Shown here piece after piece: positions 1-12,286 of a DNA stretch of 64,000 bases. This DNA is from Gnomoniopsis sp. IMI 355080 (Eukaryota; Ascomycota; Sordariomycetes; Diaporthales; Gnomoniaceae): contig JAPEVC010000087.1 of assembly GCA_027946555.1 (NCBI GenBank), forward strand, positions 62,001 to 126,000, in the 5' to 3' direction. A model generated the notes under the pieces. The model was not told the DNA's origin. It saw nothing but the letters and a program-made list of their open reading frames with translations, and did not search any database. A program made the position numbers and the translations under genes. The number at the start of each line of letters is the position of its first letter. Within the stretch, counting starts at the first letter, position 1.

Positions 1-1304
1 CTGTTGATGGTCAGACACTGGAGCCTCTACGATGCCCTGCTCCACTCGCCTTACATATCCTCACGCTTGAAGACGTATAGCGAGACCGGTCTGAAACGTC
101 TACACAAGTTCCTCGCCAAGATAGGCATCAGTCTTGTTCAATGTAGACAAAACTACGCACATATGGACATTTCACTAAAACGAGAATTGCGATCAAAGTT
201 CTTGAAACAGGGTGCCTTGTATAGACTGGACGACCTGGTGCCAGCTGTTGAGACGGATGGTAAAGATCGCGGCGGGGCAAAGGATGGCTGGGGCTTTGTC
301 AGGAGCTGGGGATGGCGTGCGACGTTAAGTGCCCAAGATGTCGGTGTAGTCGTTGGTGCTCTCCTCGAAGTCGGCAAGCATGCTGCAGTGTCCAACCCAA
401 ACGCTCCTGAAGGCTCATCTCAGCTCGTGGATGACGGTGATGAATTGTTGTCTGAGCAAAGCGACGAATGGATAACCAGGTTCTGGGATGCATACGATGC
501 ACTCGAAAAGTAAGTGGAACAGGGCTGCTCGATCTCGCTCTTTCTAGGGCAATACTAATATCTTGCAGCGTCGAAGATCTCAAGAATGGTCTTCCAACAG
601 CGCAATTTCTACATAGGGCCATTTTCAGCACTGGCACTGCCCTCTTGCGGAAGAGGCAGATCAAACACCTGTCGTCGTTCCGCATGTGCGTCGTCAAAGA
701 CAGTGCCGAAGCTGCCATCTTCAATCACCCTGGTGCCTTGACGAAACTTGCGCTCTGGATCGGCGAGGCCCTTGCAGAGCAGGAGAAGGAGACACAAGGC
801 AAGCTCTCCCAAGGCGGACGCGGTACACCTCTCGTTGTCGCCAGCCTCAGCGAGAGGCGTGGAGTATATACGATCGTCGGCACAGGTGGTGGTGGCGGTC
901 CAGACATCGCTTTCCAGGACAAGGAAGCCGCCAAGGAGCGAGCCCGGGCGAAGGCAGAGAAGGCCAAGAAAAGAGAGGAGCATAGGCGAAATAGGCAAAA
1001 GATCCGTGAGGAGAAGCGAGCTGCTCGACGTGCTGCGAATGGCGGAGATGACGATGAAGACGGAGATGACGAGACTGAGTCAGAAGCCTCCGACTCGGAG
1101 TCGGACTCTGAGGACGAAGACGATGATGAACCTCGTGGCAAGGGATTTGGCCTGAACCGATTTGGGACTGCTTTCCAGGATGTCATCGCCGAGACGAGCG
1201 CCCGTGTGCGAATCGACAGCTTCGAACACTGTGTTGTCGAGGTGAGGAAGGAGGACCTCACAGGCTTCTTGGAAAGTCTGTCTTCGAAGAAGATTGTTGG
1301 TTGA
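1..1304 (+). CDS. CDC45: CDC45 replication initiation factor (3' part)
   Basis: This is the C-terminal part of Cdc45, the subunit that joins MCM2-7 and GINS to form the CMG replicative helicase in the nucleus. The frame is open from base 1, so the 5' end lies outside the window. Exons are 1-509 and 569-1304. The intron starts GTAAGT and has an ACTAAT branch point just before its TTGCAG end. Diagnostic stretches are LYDALLHSPY, RLHKFLAKIGISLVQC, a GWGFVRSWGW block, LSAQDVGVVVGALLEVG and, near the end, FGLNRFGTAFQDV. A highly charged Lys/Arg/Glu helix followed by an Asp/Glu/Ser-rich acidic linker (about 1030-1135) sits between conserved blocks, as is common in fungal Cdc45. The call rests on recognition of these conserved segments. 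I see no break. Confidence 0.93.
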
Positions 1305-3125
1305 ACCCTCGGTGTGGCTTGGTGGCTTTTGCTTTCTTTCAAATGGGCGGATGGGCGGAGTCAGTATCTGGGGCAGCTGGGCGTTGAGGATGCTTCTGTT
1401 GTATATCCGTTCCTGTCCAACATGCATGTGTAGAAATCGAAGAAACGCGTTGCCAGTACTGGTCACACTACAAGCAAGCCAGCTTGGGCGGGACTAGCAT
1501 TTCCTGTGATCGGTTAGGCTGAAGATAGCTGTGTGAAGGGAAGAGCGTGGAGCGTATGCAGAGGTTTCTCTGGCCGAGGGATCTTCCCGTAAGATCAATT
1601 AATTCACTTGCTAATGAGATATATCGTTGCATAACGGACACACCACTTCTTTGACGGCCATTGCTCTTGTCAATGTCTTATCAGATTGGTAGCAACGGTA
1701 AGCTTCCGCTTGCTTCTCTTGGCATTTCCGTCTAAGCCAGCAAGAAAGCACCATTGTCACGACTATAGACGGCGCCTGAACAGTCACCAGGTCACTGAGG
1801 ACGAGACTCTTGATAAAAATGTCTTAGTTCAGCAGTCTTATACAGACAGGAACCTTATAGTTAGACGAGTAGTATGACGACAGGGTCGACTTAGCCACAG
1901 TGGCCCCATGGCTGGGAGATAGGACCGAGGGAACCGTAGCGACGATAGAGGCTGACGTGGAGCACCATTATCTATATGTTGAAAGCTAGGCTGAGCAATG
2001 TGCCCTTTGTGGTTTAACGCCACAGGACGAATTTGGTGGCGGAGGCTGTGTAAATGTATGGTCCCTACCTAAGCACACACGTCACAGTGATTCCTAGCAA
2101 ACCGTTAATCCTGAAGAGAGGTAGGTTAGGTTACATTCATTCCGATAGATGATGGTCGATCATTTGCCCCCGGCCGGAAAGAAGTACTACCTACTACGTT
2201 CCGACCTAAGAATATCAATACTAGATCAGACAAAATGTCCAGGCGCCATGATACGTAAAGGCTCTAGTACTGTGTATGCAGATGAGCGATGGGCTGAAAA
2301 GCTTGTTGCGTGGTAGAAATGCTTGGCTTTGTTGGCGTCTTGGTCTTGAATACCTGCGGTAGGTATGTTTCCCCTTCGCAACCCTCGCCGTTTCATGTGC
2401 CAGGGATGGGCTGCCTGGGCTGCGTAGGAAATGTTTCTACGTACTTGTATATACAAGGAGGTGACGTACCGAGCCCCTAGACTCGGGTCCCTTCCCTGCC
2501 CCGCAACCGAGCCTCGCAAGCCTCCCAGTGCTCGTGTACCTAGGTAGCTAGTACCATCGCACTGGGTGGTAATAGGGCCGTAAAGGTTCCAGGCCCTGCT
2601 CAGCAGTGTAGCAGTGTAGCAGGTTAGCTACCAGGGCTAACTACCTGGTAAGTGGTAAATGGTAATTGGTAATTAGGTAGCCGCCGCGTGCCCACGTAAT
2701 CTGCTCCTTCACCCCTCGTCTGCAAGGAGCCCTCCGGACGTCACTCCTGACTGAACTGTCCGAGGTGCAAAGTCGCTTCCACTTTGTAAATTACAAACTC
2801 ACACGACAACATTTCCACACGTGTAGAGCCCTTTCTTCTTGCATCGGTAAAAGTCGACATTCTTGCCTCGCTCTCCAGCTTTGCAAACATTCAACCAACC
2901 CCCCTCCCCGCCAGTTCTTCAACAAGATCCGACCCGGCAGATCAGTCCATTCGGTACAGGCGCTCGCTACCCAGGTATCCATACTTCAGGCCCCTGCACA
3001 GCGACAGCCTTGTCGCGAGACCCCTCCGGGTGATAAACCACTACCCACGCTTCCCCCCCCGGCGCTTATCCCGACAAGCTTCAACACTCAACCATAAACC
3101 TAACAGACAAGACAACCACAACACC
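1305..3125. other. Intergenic region and NCS-1 leader
   Basis: This stretch of 1.8 kb has no gene I can support. The last 400 bases are pyrimidine-rich and probably form the promoter and 5' leader of the calcium-sensor gene. An open stretch at 2765-3097 lacks an ATG start and is best read as leader. Small tandem repeats occur at 2601-2622 (GCAGTGTA units) and 2646-2676 (TGGTAA units), and a palindromic GTACCTAGGTAGC lies at 2536-2548. Confidence 0.6.
2646..2676. repeat. TGGTAA-type short tandem repeat
   Basis: Four imperfect TGGTAA(N) units run in tandem between 2646 and 2676. The sequence lies in the promoter region of the calcium-sensor gene and codes for nothing visible. Confidence 0.6.
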
Positions 3126-4360
3126 ATGGGCAAATCGTGAGTCACCGACCAGCAAACTACCACACCGCTTCACTCCCCTCCCAACCAGTCCCCCTCCTTA
3201 TCTGCGCGTCATCAGCGAAGACACCGAGAGTGCGCGAAGCACGAGAGAGAGCGAGAGAAAGCGAGAGAAAGCGAGAGAGAGAGAGAGGGGAAGGGGGTGC
3301 CACTTGCAGGCAGAGACGTGGAAACAATGCGATTCAAGAGTATCTGCAAGGGCCACAGCCCGCGAAAACAAGGCACCGACGAGCAATTCCACCAAGAGGG
3401 GGCTCGATCGCGACATTCGCGCATTTTTGTAATCGCTACATCGACACGGCCCCTCTGTTTCTCTCTCCGCCCTGCTCTGGCAACATATCACGCGAGCTCG
3501 CAAATCTTCGCAAGATCCCGTCCTTTCACACAAGCGAGCGCGCAAAAGCACTTGACCATTCCCAATGAAGAGAATATCGAGGCTAATATACGACGCGCCT
3601 GATAGACAGTCCAAACTTTCTCAGGAGCAGCTGCAGGAGCTGCAGAGGTCAACACACTTCGACAAGAAGGAGCTCCAGCAATGGTATAAGGGTCAGCATG
3701 CTTCCATTCCCAACCAATTCTGCAACTTGGAAGGGGACAAACATCCGGCTGACAAACGTACCGCGCCGGCGCAATAGGTTTCCTCAAGGACTGCCCGTCA
3801 GGCATGCTCACCAAAGACGAGTTTCAAAAGATCTACCGCCAATTCTTCCCTTTCGGCGACCCTTCGAGCTTTGCCGACTACGTCTTCAACGTGTTTGATA
3901 GCGACAAGAGCGGCACCATCGACTTCAAGGAGTTCATCTGCGCCTTGTCGGTGACGTCACGGGGAAAGATGGAGGACAAGCTGGACTGGGCATTCCAGCT
4001 GTACGACATTGACGGCGACGGCAAGATCAGCTATGACGAGATGCTCAAGATCGTGGAAGCGATTTACAAAATGGTACCGCCCTACCCCTTGAGGATCCAA
4101 CGAAAAGAACGAAGAAAGAAAAAAATCAGAGGAAAGTGAAAAAGACAAAAGAGCTGACAAATCACTACCATAACGTGCAGGTCGGATCGATGGTGAAACT
4201 TCCAGAAGACGAAGATACTCCCGAGAAGCGCGTAAAGAAGATTTTCCGCATGATGGACAAGGACGAAAACGGCTGTCTAGACATGGAGGAATTCAAAGAG
4301 GGCAGCAAACGCGACGAGACCATTGTGTCCGCCCTGTCGCTGTACGATGGCCTGGTCTAG
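3126..4360 (+). CDS. NCS1: Neuronal calcium sensor 1 / frequenin
   Basis: NCS-1 is an EF-hand calcium sensor that activates phosphatidylinositol 4-kinase at Golgi and plasma membranes. Exons are 3126-3136, 3606-3691, 3778-4073 and 4181-4360, giving 190 residues, the usual family length. The N-terminus MGKSQSKLS is a myristoylation signal. The first EF hand (around residues 36-47, [14 protein letters not shown]) is degenerate, as in the family. Three good loops follow: [24 protein letters not shown] and [12 protein letters not shown]. The first exon encodes only MGK plus two bases and is followed by a 469-nt intron holding a GA-rich repeat. The start is fixed by the myristoylation site, since no other exon 1 would supply it. 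The first intron and exon cannot be found by ORF length alone, so automated models may miss them. Confidence 0.97.
3241..3292 (+). repeat. GA-rich microsatellite in NCS-1 intron 1
   Basis: Near-perfect 10-base GCGAGAGAAA units are followed by a (GA)n tail. The repeat lies wholly inside intron 1 of the calcium-sensor gene, about 110-160 nt after its donor site. Confidence 0.8.
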
Positions 4361-5063
4361 CGGAAAACCAAGCTGCTGCTGCAAGTGACGCCGCAAGTTC
4401 GGATAGCTTGCCTTGTAGTCGCTGGCGTTGGCGCCTCGTGCTCGGGCCGAACAGTGACGGACTTGGAGAGATGGAACGTGAAGGCTTGATGTGAGTGAGT
4501 ACAGACAGGTTGGGTGATCGTGGTCGTTCTTGTGCACCAAGCTGGAGGGGCATGATGGCGTTTTGAGTTGTCTTCTCTTATTACCCCACGAAATCAAAAT
4601 ACTGCGTCTTTGCTTGGAACATGCACTACAGAGATGCCGGTCCTGGTCAACTGCTTGACGTGGGAAACCCAACTTCCATAGCTTTGCTTCGACTTTGCTA
4701 TTTTTGATTTGTAGCGATAACATGACGTCTGATGAATATACTTTTAGTAGAGACGTACAGCACAAATCTGGGTCCGTGTCCCCCCTCCCCCACCCCAAGG
4801 GGCCGCGAACATCGACTGCCAGGCGCACTCCCAACTAAATCTTTCTGGGCCCATCCCTCAAATTGCAAGGAGTGTCGAGACGAAAAGATATGACCCGTGT
4901 CACATGAGACATGTGCGACTGGTGGTATCAACGTCTGCCGCAGTCTCCCAACATACATATTTCTCAAGAAGGAAAAATGAAAGAGGGGATCAAAAAAGAC
5001 ACCAGCTCCAGTTCAGTCATTAAACGTATACTTTACTACCTAAGAACCAAGCAAATTAAGACA

Positions 5064-7369
5064 TTAGTTCGAGTATGCCACATCAATCTCCTTCTTATAC
5101 TTCTTGACAATGCCCTTGCGGTTGAGCTTCTGCGCTGCGGTAACGAGGCCCTGTGACAGTATGTTAGCACAGATTCTCCTTCGCTGGTAAGCAAAGATAT
5201 GGAGTTTGGAACTTGGTACGTACGTTTTGTGGTGTCCACTCCTCATCACTCAAGACTACACCCTCGATAATTTCAATGCCTGCGAGTCCACCAGCACGAC
5301 CAGCATTCTGCAACTCCTTGAGCACTGCGCCGTTGAGCTTCTTGTTGTGCACAAGCTCCTCGAGTGTTGAGCCTTCGATACCATTCGCTTGTGCCAATTT
5401 CTTGAGTGCCGGCTCTGCAGGAACGATGATTGCGATGGGCTTGGCCTTGGAATCGTCGGCGAACACGCAAATGTTGGCGACAACGGTTGCGGACCTATAG
5501 ATGGACTCGAGCTTCTCGAGGGCGATATACTCGCCATTCAAGGTCTTGATCAGGTTCTTTTTGCGGTCAATCAGTTTCAGGTGGCCGTTGGAATCCCACT
5601 CGCCAATGTCACCCGTCTTGAACCAGCCATCCGAGGTCATGGCCTCCTGCGTCTCCTTCTCATTCTCGTAGTAGCCTTCCATAATGCTCGGTCCGCGCAG
5701 CCAAACCTCGCCCTGAGGGTTGGGCTTGTTAGTCGCAAAGTACCCAGCATCGGGGAAATCGACCAACTTGGCCTCGACAGCGGCGGGCATGGCGCCAATG
5801 GACTCGGAGGTCCACTCGGCGGGGTTCTGGAGAGTACCCATTGCGGTGGTCTCGGTCAGACCGTATCCGATAATCATGGGGCAGATTGCCATGGAGACAA
5901 ATTTTTGGGTATCCTTGGCGACCGGTCCGCCTCCGTTCATGCACAGCCTCAGACGACCACCGGTGGCTTCCTTCACTTTCTTGAACACAACAGCATCCAG
6001 AATTCCTGAACCAGGCAGGCCCCAGGCCATGAGCTGGGCCTTGGCCCACAGTGCACCCCAGAACATTTTCTGGACGACAGCGCTTCCAGCGTTCACCTTG
6101 GCCACAATTCCCTTCTTCACATTCTCCCAAACCGCAGGGACACCGACCAGCACGCTAGGTTTGAACTCGCGGATGTCTCCATTGCAGTTGCGCACCGAGG
6201 TATCAGAGAGTGTCTTGGGGTTGCCGTATCCCATCGTTGCACCCCAGTACAGAGAGGCGTTCTCGAAGACGAATTCTAGGATGTGTGCCAGAGGAAGATA
6301 GGTTAGGACACCGTCACCTGGGCCAATGAATGGCTTCGTAATAACACTGACCCCAGCCACTGCAGCGACAACGTTGCTGTGCTTCAGTGGGACGCCCTTT
6401 GGTGTGCCGGTCGATCCAGAGGTGTACATGATGCAGCAAAGGTCGTCAGCCTTCGGTGGAACTGGTTCAGAGCGATTTTCCTCTCCCAAATTCTTCAAAT
6501 CGTCAAAGCTGATAACCTTTACGTTGGGGTATGCGGCAGTCAACTTGTCGATGTGCTCCTGCTTGACCTTGTTCTGGCTGTTCCAGACCACGTGTCGAAC
6601 CTCAGTCGCATCCTTGAGAACGTTGGTCAAGGTAGGCAGCAGATGAGGATCCAGGAAGATGAGCTTGGCCTTGGTGGCCACCATAGAATGGCGCAGGCCC
6701 TCCTCACCAAGCGTGTCGTAGGCGGTCACAATGGGCATAGACTGCGAGGCAGCTCCGTGGGACATGGCTAGCCAATAGGAGCTCGTGGCAGCGAAAATGT
6801 GGATGCGGTCCCCCTTGTTGAGTCCCAATTTGCGTAGGCCAGAGCCTACTGAGAGCATGAGCTTCTCGTACTCGGAGAAGGTCAAGTACTCATAGGCGCT
6901 CAGCTCGAAAAATGTCCATCTGAGACCGGGGCATTAGCACTGTCGTTCTCGTGAATATCAAGCGCGTCCAAGACCTGGAAAGCAGCGCCCCATCGCCATG
7001 GCCGGAAAGGTAATACGCACGACTTATCCACCTCACGCTCCTCGCCATCCACCATCTTCTTCACTTTCTTGGTCTCCTGATGAGTGCGGACAAGCTTCCG
7101 TGAACCGATGGCCTTTGCGTTTCCATATTTCTTGACGGATTCCCGGACAAGTTCATAAGTGGTTGAAATGTTTGGCTCGGGCTTTGCAATGAGATCGGGA
7201 ACGGCGGCGGGGATGCGACGAATGGGTGTCTCGCCTTCGACGGGCTTCTGACCTGCTCATAGGTTTAGGAAAAATCGTGGTGGAGGACAGGCACACTTTG
7301 AGACCACCCACCTGGAACCTCGACAGAGAATGGCGGTTTCGCCTGGAATTTTGGCACGATGCTTGCCAT
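5064..7369 (-). CDS. FAA1: Long-chain fatty-acid-CoA ligase
   Basis: The enzyme activates long-chain fatty acids to acyl-CoA using ATP and CoA, for membrane lipid synthesis and beta-oxidation. Exons, read on the minus strand, are 7369-7312, 7252-7021, 6919-5224 and 5150-5064, giving 690 residues, normal for Faa1/Faa4-type proteins. The ATP-binding loop YTSGSTGTPKG lies near residue 262. Further conserved motifs are GYGLTET, the WFKTGDIGEW block, the DRKKNLIKTLNGEYIALEKLE region and the C-terminal TPQNGLVTAAQKL, which is joined exactly across the last intron. The ATG is the first in frame and is followed by a short exon seen in fungal relatives. No signal peptide is present. It converges on the calcium-sensor gene, with about 700 bases between the stop codons. 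Which of the Faa1/Faa4 paralogues it represents cannot be decided here. Confidence 0.95.
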
Positions 7370-8452
7370 TGCGGACGATGCAGGGGGAGCGAAGCAAACG
7401 GGAGAAGCAAGGGGAAGAGAAGGGAAGAAGAAGATGACCAGTGGAATTGGCAGGAGTGGAAGGGCAGATAGCTGAAAAGATTAAGAGGCCTGGAACCGAG
7501 TAGCCTCAGTCGTGATGGGGTTCGGTAGGCAAATAGTCTGGGTTTGTTGAGGAGGAGGTTCTTGGTGCTTCTTGGGTGGCTCGAGCTCCTTATTAACAAG
7601 AGCTTGGGATACTGGGAACCCACGGGCAGATTACGCAGTACAGAGTATGACGTCCCTGCAAAGTAGGTAGGTAGGTACCCCTGCGGAGGCTGGGGACTGA
7701 CAATGCCTTAGCGCCACTATTGCCAAGGCCTCCCCACCATTGAAAAGAGGCAAGGGTTCTCAGGTAGCTAATGTACTTCATGCTCCACATAACTGTTGAG
7801 CCTCCACTGGCAACCATACTACAAAGGGTAGTCTCTGAGCACATGCTTCAATTCTGGCTGACTGACAAGGCCACCATCTCTATATCTAGTGGTTCTTATG
7901 TTTGGAGAGCTAGTAAATGCCAGAGTTGCTTTGACGGCACTGTGGTCTCTTGGAGAAAACTTTGCCAAATTAGATAATTGGACCCCCTGATTTCTGGGAG
8001 TCGGTAACTTGTGGACCTCGGTTGGTTTGTCTTGTGACATTGCATTAGGTATTTGGGAGGACCATATATATAGTGCTCACAGGGCACATATAGCATAGTA
8101 AGTCTTGTATTGGTTTTGGCTTGTTTTCTGTAAAGAGCATCTTGTGAATGAGCAAGTTGCTGTTATCCTGGAACTCGAGTTATTGTTCCACTCTCTCCTA
8201 TGCTTCCCACACCCCGTTGTAGATGAACGAACCAAGATACTGTGAAGGCTTGTCAAGCAAAATCTTCAGTAGTGGATGTTCGAGTACAAAATTTGCCTCA
8301 TTTCAATCATGACGTCTTGCACCATGATGATTCGATAAGTGAAATTGTAGAGATAGGATACTGATTCTAAGGTCGACTAGTTCGGGACTCATATCTGTTT
8401 ATGAACAGGACTCGGGATCGTGTAGTAGTTTTGTTATAGGAGACGTGGTATC
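7370..8452. other. Intergenic, divergent promoter region
   Basis: This 1.1-kb spacer separates the divergent acyl-CoA ligase and methyltransferase genes and holds both promoters. A GTAGGTAGGTAGGTACC repeat lies at 7663-7679. I see no gene. Confidence 0.6.
7663..7679. repeat. TAGG tetranucleotide repeat
   Basis: GTAGGTAGGTAGGTACC is a member of the dispersed TAGG/CCTA family seen repeatedly in the intergenic DNA of this window. Confidence 0.75.
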
Positions 8453-9452
8453 ATGGCCAACGCCGTTAACCATCTACTTGGCCGACTGGGCCCAGAGGTT
8501 GAGGACCACGAAGAAGGCATGTACTATACAAGGTGTAAATTTCCAGGTCCTCTTTCAAATAGTCGCTGACCCTGCCATAGAAGCCTTCCTCCTCTTCTCC
8601 CAATCACGCCCCTCCCAGAACCTGGGCTTCATCGACGCCAAAGCCACCACCCTCGACATCACCATCAACAATCAGGACCTGACCATCGCCCAGTCGCCCG
8701 CCGTCCTCTCTTCCAATCGCTCCGGCGGCACTACTGGCGCCGTTGTATGGAAAGTAACGCCGCTCTTTGCGTCCTGGCTTTCCTCCCCAAGCAACATCCT
8801 CTTCCAAACCGGCATCGCGTCCGCCACTTCCACCGTCCTCGAGCTAGGCTGCGGCGTCTCCGCGCTCGTCGGCCTCGCCACGGCGCCCTTGGTGAAGCGT
8901 TACGTCCTCACGGACCAGAATTACGTCGCGAAGCTCGTGGACCTCAACATTGCGCAAAATAAGCGCAAAGCCCCACCGCCATCTACAAGCCGGAAGAGTA
9001 AGGCCAACAAAGCAGCCGCCGCGGTGCCGGCCTCCTCCTCCTCCGCCGCAGCGAGTGGGAATGTGGAGTTTCATTCCCTCGATTGGGAAACAGACACGCC
9101 GCACGCCACGCTCTGCATACCCGATGTCGTGGTTGCGTGCGACTGCATCTACAACGACGCGTTGATACCGCCCCTAGTACAGACGAGCGTGGAGGCGTGT
9201 CGGCTGAAATTGGGGTCCGCGGAACACAACAAGGGCGCTGGAGAGGGAGTTCTGAGCGTGACGATGCCGTGTGTATGTATAGTCGCACAGCAATTGAGAG
9301 ATCCCGAGATTTTTGAGGCGTGGCTGAAGGAGTTCATGGTAAAGGGATTCAGGGTGTGGCGACTCCCCGATGAGGAGTTGCCTGAAGGACTGAGAGAGAG
9401 CTCAGGCTTTGTAGTTCACATTGGGATCTTGCAAGAGGCATTCGAGTCCTAG
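8453..9452 (+). CDS. RKM5: RKM5-like protein-lysine N-methyltransferase
   Basis: This is a seven-beta-strand SAM-dependent methyltransferase of the Rkm5/METTL21 group. Yeast Rkm5 methylates a ribosomal protein of the large subunit. Motif I is VLELGCGVSALVGLA. YVLTDQNYVAKL, DVVVACDCIYNDALIPPLVQT and a late FVVHIG block follow, all typical of fungal Rkm5. The main open frame has no ATG at its 5' end. A small exon 8453-8516 (MANAVNHLLGRLGPEVEDHEE) joins to 8581-9452 only if the 64-nt intron uses a GC donor (AAG|GCATGT) with a GCTGAC branch and CCATAG acceptor. The join gives EEEAFLLFSQS, as expected for the family, and 311 residues. The function is sure at family level. The first exon is an inference. 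Confidence 0.85.
8517..8580 (+). other. Putative GC-AG intron in RKM5-like gene
   Basis: A donor GCATGT follows AAG, a GCTGAC branch lies at 8564-8569 and the acceptor is CCATAG. None of the GT donors I tried in this interval joins exon 1 to exon 2 in phase without a stop or an intron of only 28 nt. Confidence 0.65.
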
Positions 9453-9824
9453 GAAAGAGAACTTGAAAATCGACGTGGTCAAAAGCTTCGTTATGGCAGG
9501 TAGGTTTGTGACGAGTTGGAAGCATTGCACAAGGTCACCATATGCAACATTCCGCCAGGCTTCTGGTTTCAGTGCAATAAAGCACCTCGATAAATCTCAT
9601 TCATCGTACCGCGATTCGCTGATAACTTTTCACAAGCCTATTTAAAAAAAAAACATATGCCAGTCATAACGTTCTGTACGATCTGGACTCCATCATCAAG
9701 CCCAACCCATCAGAGGGCAAAAACTTGTCCGAGATCGTAATAAACAAAGCAGGGCGTAAGAAATCCCACCGCATGCTTAAGGCACGCAACGCCCTCCATA
9801 ATTGAACCATCGAGACTAATGAAA

Positions 9825-12286
9825 TTACCATTCAAGTGGCTCCTTCTTATCCTCGCCACGATTTGTCTTCGGGACTGGAACTGCCTTCGCAGCCAGCTTG
9901 CCACCCTGACCCTTGCGCTTCAAGTAGGCGGAACCGTCTAACCAAGGAGTCTCCAGGGTCATCTTCTTCTCGAATGCAAGGATTTTGTCTTCCAGTTGCA
10001 GGGTGAGGCCAATATCATCCAGGCCGTTAATCAGACAGTGTTTCCTGAACTCCTCGACGTCGAAGCTGCAGATCGTCTTGCCATCTGCGTCCTTAATGAG
10101 CTGGTTGGGCAGATCAACCTCAATCTCCTTGCCGGCATGTCCAACCTTTGCAATGGCGTCAACGTCATCTTGGTTCTTGATTGGGATGGGCAGCATGCCA
10201 TTCTTGAAGGTGTTGTTGAAGAAGATATCGGCAAACGATGGTGCAATGACACATTTGATGCCGAAGTCAAGCAACGCCCAAGGGGCGTGCTCTCGAGAGC
10301 TACCACAGCCGAAATTGGGCCCAGTGCAAACAAGAATCTTGGCCCTGCGATAAGGCTCTTGGTTCAGCACGAACTCGGGGTCCTCCTTGCCATCTGGTAG
10401 GTATCGCCACGCGTGAAACAGGGCGGAGCCCAATCCGGTTCGCTTGATAGTCTTGAGAAATTGCTTCGGGATGATGGCGTCGGTGTCGACATTGGATCGC
10501 TCCATGGGTGCAACAATGCCTTTCAGGACCTCGAATTTGGGGAGCCCGGCACTAGATGATGATCCAGTGGAGGTGTTGGTGTGAGGTCCATTGTTGTCCT
10601 CGGGGATGTCTGCAACCTCGTCTCGGTCCGACTCACTCTCGGAAATCCTCTCATCAACATGAGGTGGCTCAGTCTCAGCCTTGAAGGCCTCAACGTGAGG
10701 ACTGGAGGTGTACTCGGAAAGTTTCCTCACATCGGCCAGCTTGCCAACAATCGCCGCAGCAGCGGCCATCACTGGAGACATCAGGTGCGTCCTGCCACCG
10801 GCTCCCTGGCGGCCCTCAAAGTTACGGTTGCTGGTACTCGCACATCTCTCACCTGGAGAGAGGATATCGGGGTTCATACCCAGGCACATACTGCAACCAG
10901 CCTCGCGCCATTCGAATCCGGCATCGGTAAAAATCTTATCAAGGCCCTCTTCCTCAGCCTGAGTCTTGACAAGTCCGGAACCGGGAACGATCATGGCATT
11001 CTTGATGTTGCCGGCGACCTTCTTGCCCTTGACTACGGACGCAGCAGCTCGGAGATCCTCAATTCTGGAGTTGGTGCAGGAACCGATGAAGACCTTGTCA
11101 ACAGGAATGTCCTGCATCGCCGTACCAGCGGTCAGGCCCATGTATTGAAGCATTCGACGGGCAGACGCCTTCTTTGCCTCGCTGGAAAAAGTCTCGGGGT
11201 CAGGGACGGAGCCTGTGATGGGGACAACATCCTCAGGACTTGTGCCCCAGGTCACGGTAGGAATGATGTCCTTGGCGTCGATGAAGACATCAATGTCGTA
11301 CTTGGCGCCAGGATCGGACTGCAGGCTCTTCCAGTATGCCACGGCCTTGTGCCATTCGGGTGAGTTGTACTTGGGGGCCAGGGGCCGGCCCTTTAGGTAC
11401 TCAAAGGTGATGTCGTCAGGTGCAACCATACCAGCTCTAGCACCACCCTCAATGGACATGTTGCAGATAGACATACGAGCCTCCATACTCAGGCTGCGGA
11501 TTGCAGAACCACAAAATTCGATGACCGCACCAGTACCACCAGCAGTTCCGATTATGCCGATGGCGTGGAGGACAAGATCTTTTGAGCTGACACCGGGTGC
11601 AAGCTCTCCGTCCACTTGTATCCGCATGTTCTTGCTTCGCTTTGTGATCAGGCACTGGGTGGCCAGAACGTGCTCGACTTCGCTGGTACCGATGCCGTGG
11701 GCCAGAGCTCCGAAGGCACCGTGAGTGGAGGTGTGGCTGTCACCACAGACGACGGTGGTACCGGGCAGAGTGAAGCCCTGCTCGGGGCCAATGACATGGA
11801 CAATTCCTTGTCGCTTGTCGCTCAGGCCGAAATATGTCAGACCAAACGCCTTGACGTTCTCTTCCAGGGTGACGCATTGTGTTCTCGAGTCTTCCTCTGC
11901 GATGAAACTGCCAATATCCTTTAGGTTCTTCCTCGAGGTGGTGGGAACGTTCTGTAGCACAATTGTCAATTGGACGCTCAAGATGGGGGGCCTGGACAAA
12001 AGAAAGGAGCCAACGTACGTGGTCAGTGGTCGCGAGGGTGCAATCAGGCCTGCGGACCTTTCGTCCAGCATTTTGCAGGCCCTCGAAAGCCTGAGGGGAG
12101 GTGACTTCGTGGACCAGGTGACGATCTGGATATGATGTCAGTCATGTTGCTAGTATGCACCTCAATCCGAAGGTGGAGGCACGTACCGATGTAGAGGAGA
12201 AGAGTGCCATCGAGCTTCTCATCGACAATGTGTGCTTGTAGCACCTTGTCGTAGAGAGTTCGGGGGGCTCCCTCTGCAGAAGGCAT
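9825..12286 (-). CDS. LEU1: 3-isopropylmalate dehydratase
   Basis: The enzyme isomerises 2-isopropylmalate to 3-isopropylmalate in leucine synthesis and uses a [4Fe-4S] cluster of the aconitase type. Minus-strand exons are 12286-12187, 12125-12019 and 11951-9825, giving 777 residues, the normal length of the fused fungal enzyme. The large-subunit domain comes first: the FIGSCTNSR cluster ligand lies near residue 358, and [11 protein letters not shown] near 424 supplies the other two cysteines. A Ser/Glu-rich linker (roughly 480-540) leads to the swivel domain with [14 protein letters not shown] and the [13 protein letters not shown] motif. No targeting peptide is evident, which fits a cytosolic enzyme. 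A CCG-N4-CGG element 0.73 kb upstream may be a Leu3-type site. The cluster-ligand motifs visible here are intact. Confidence 0.97.

Noticed and set aside
725..1342. Long antisense open frame opposite CDC45
   Set aside because: A shadow of the conserved coding strand; its Ser runs mirror the acidic codons.
2765..3097. Open frame of 110 codons upstream of NCS-1
   Set aside because: No ATG start; position and pyrimidine-rich sequence fit the NCS-1 5' leader.
10581..11363. 260-codon plus-strand frame opposite LEU1
   Set aside because: Antisense to the highly conserved dehydratase exon; no independent support.
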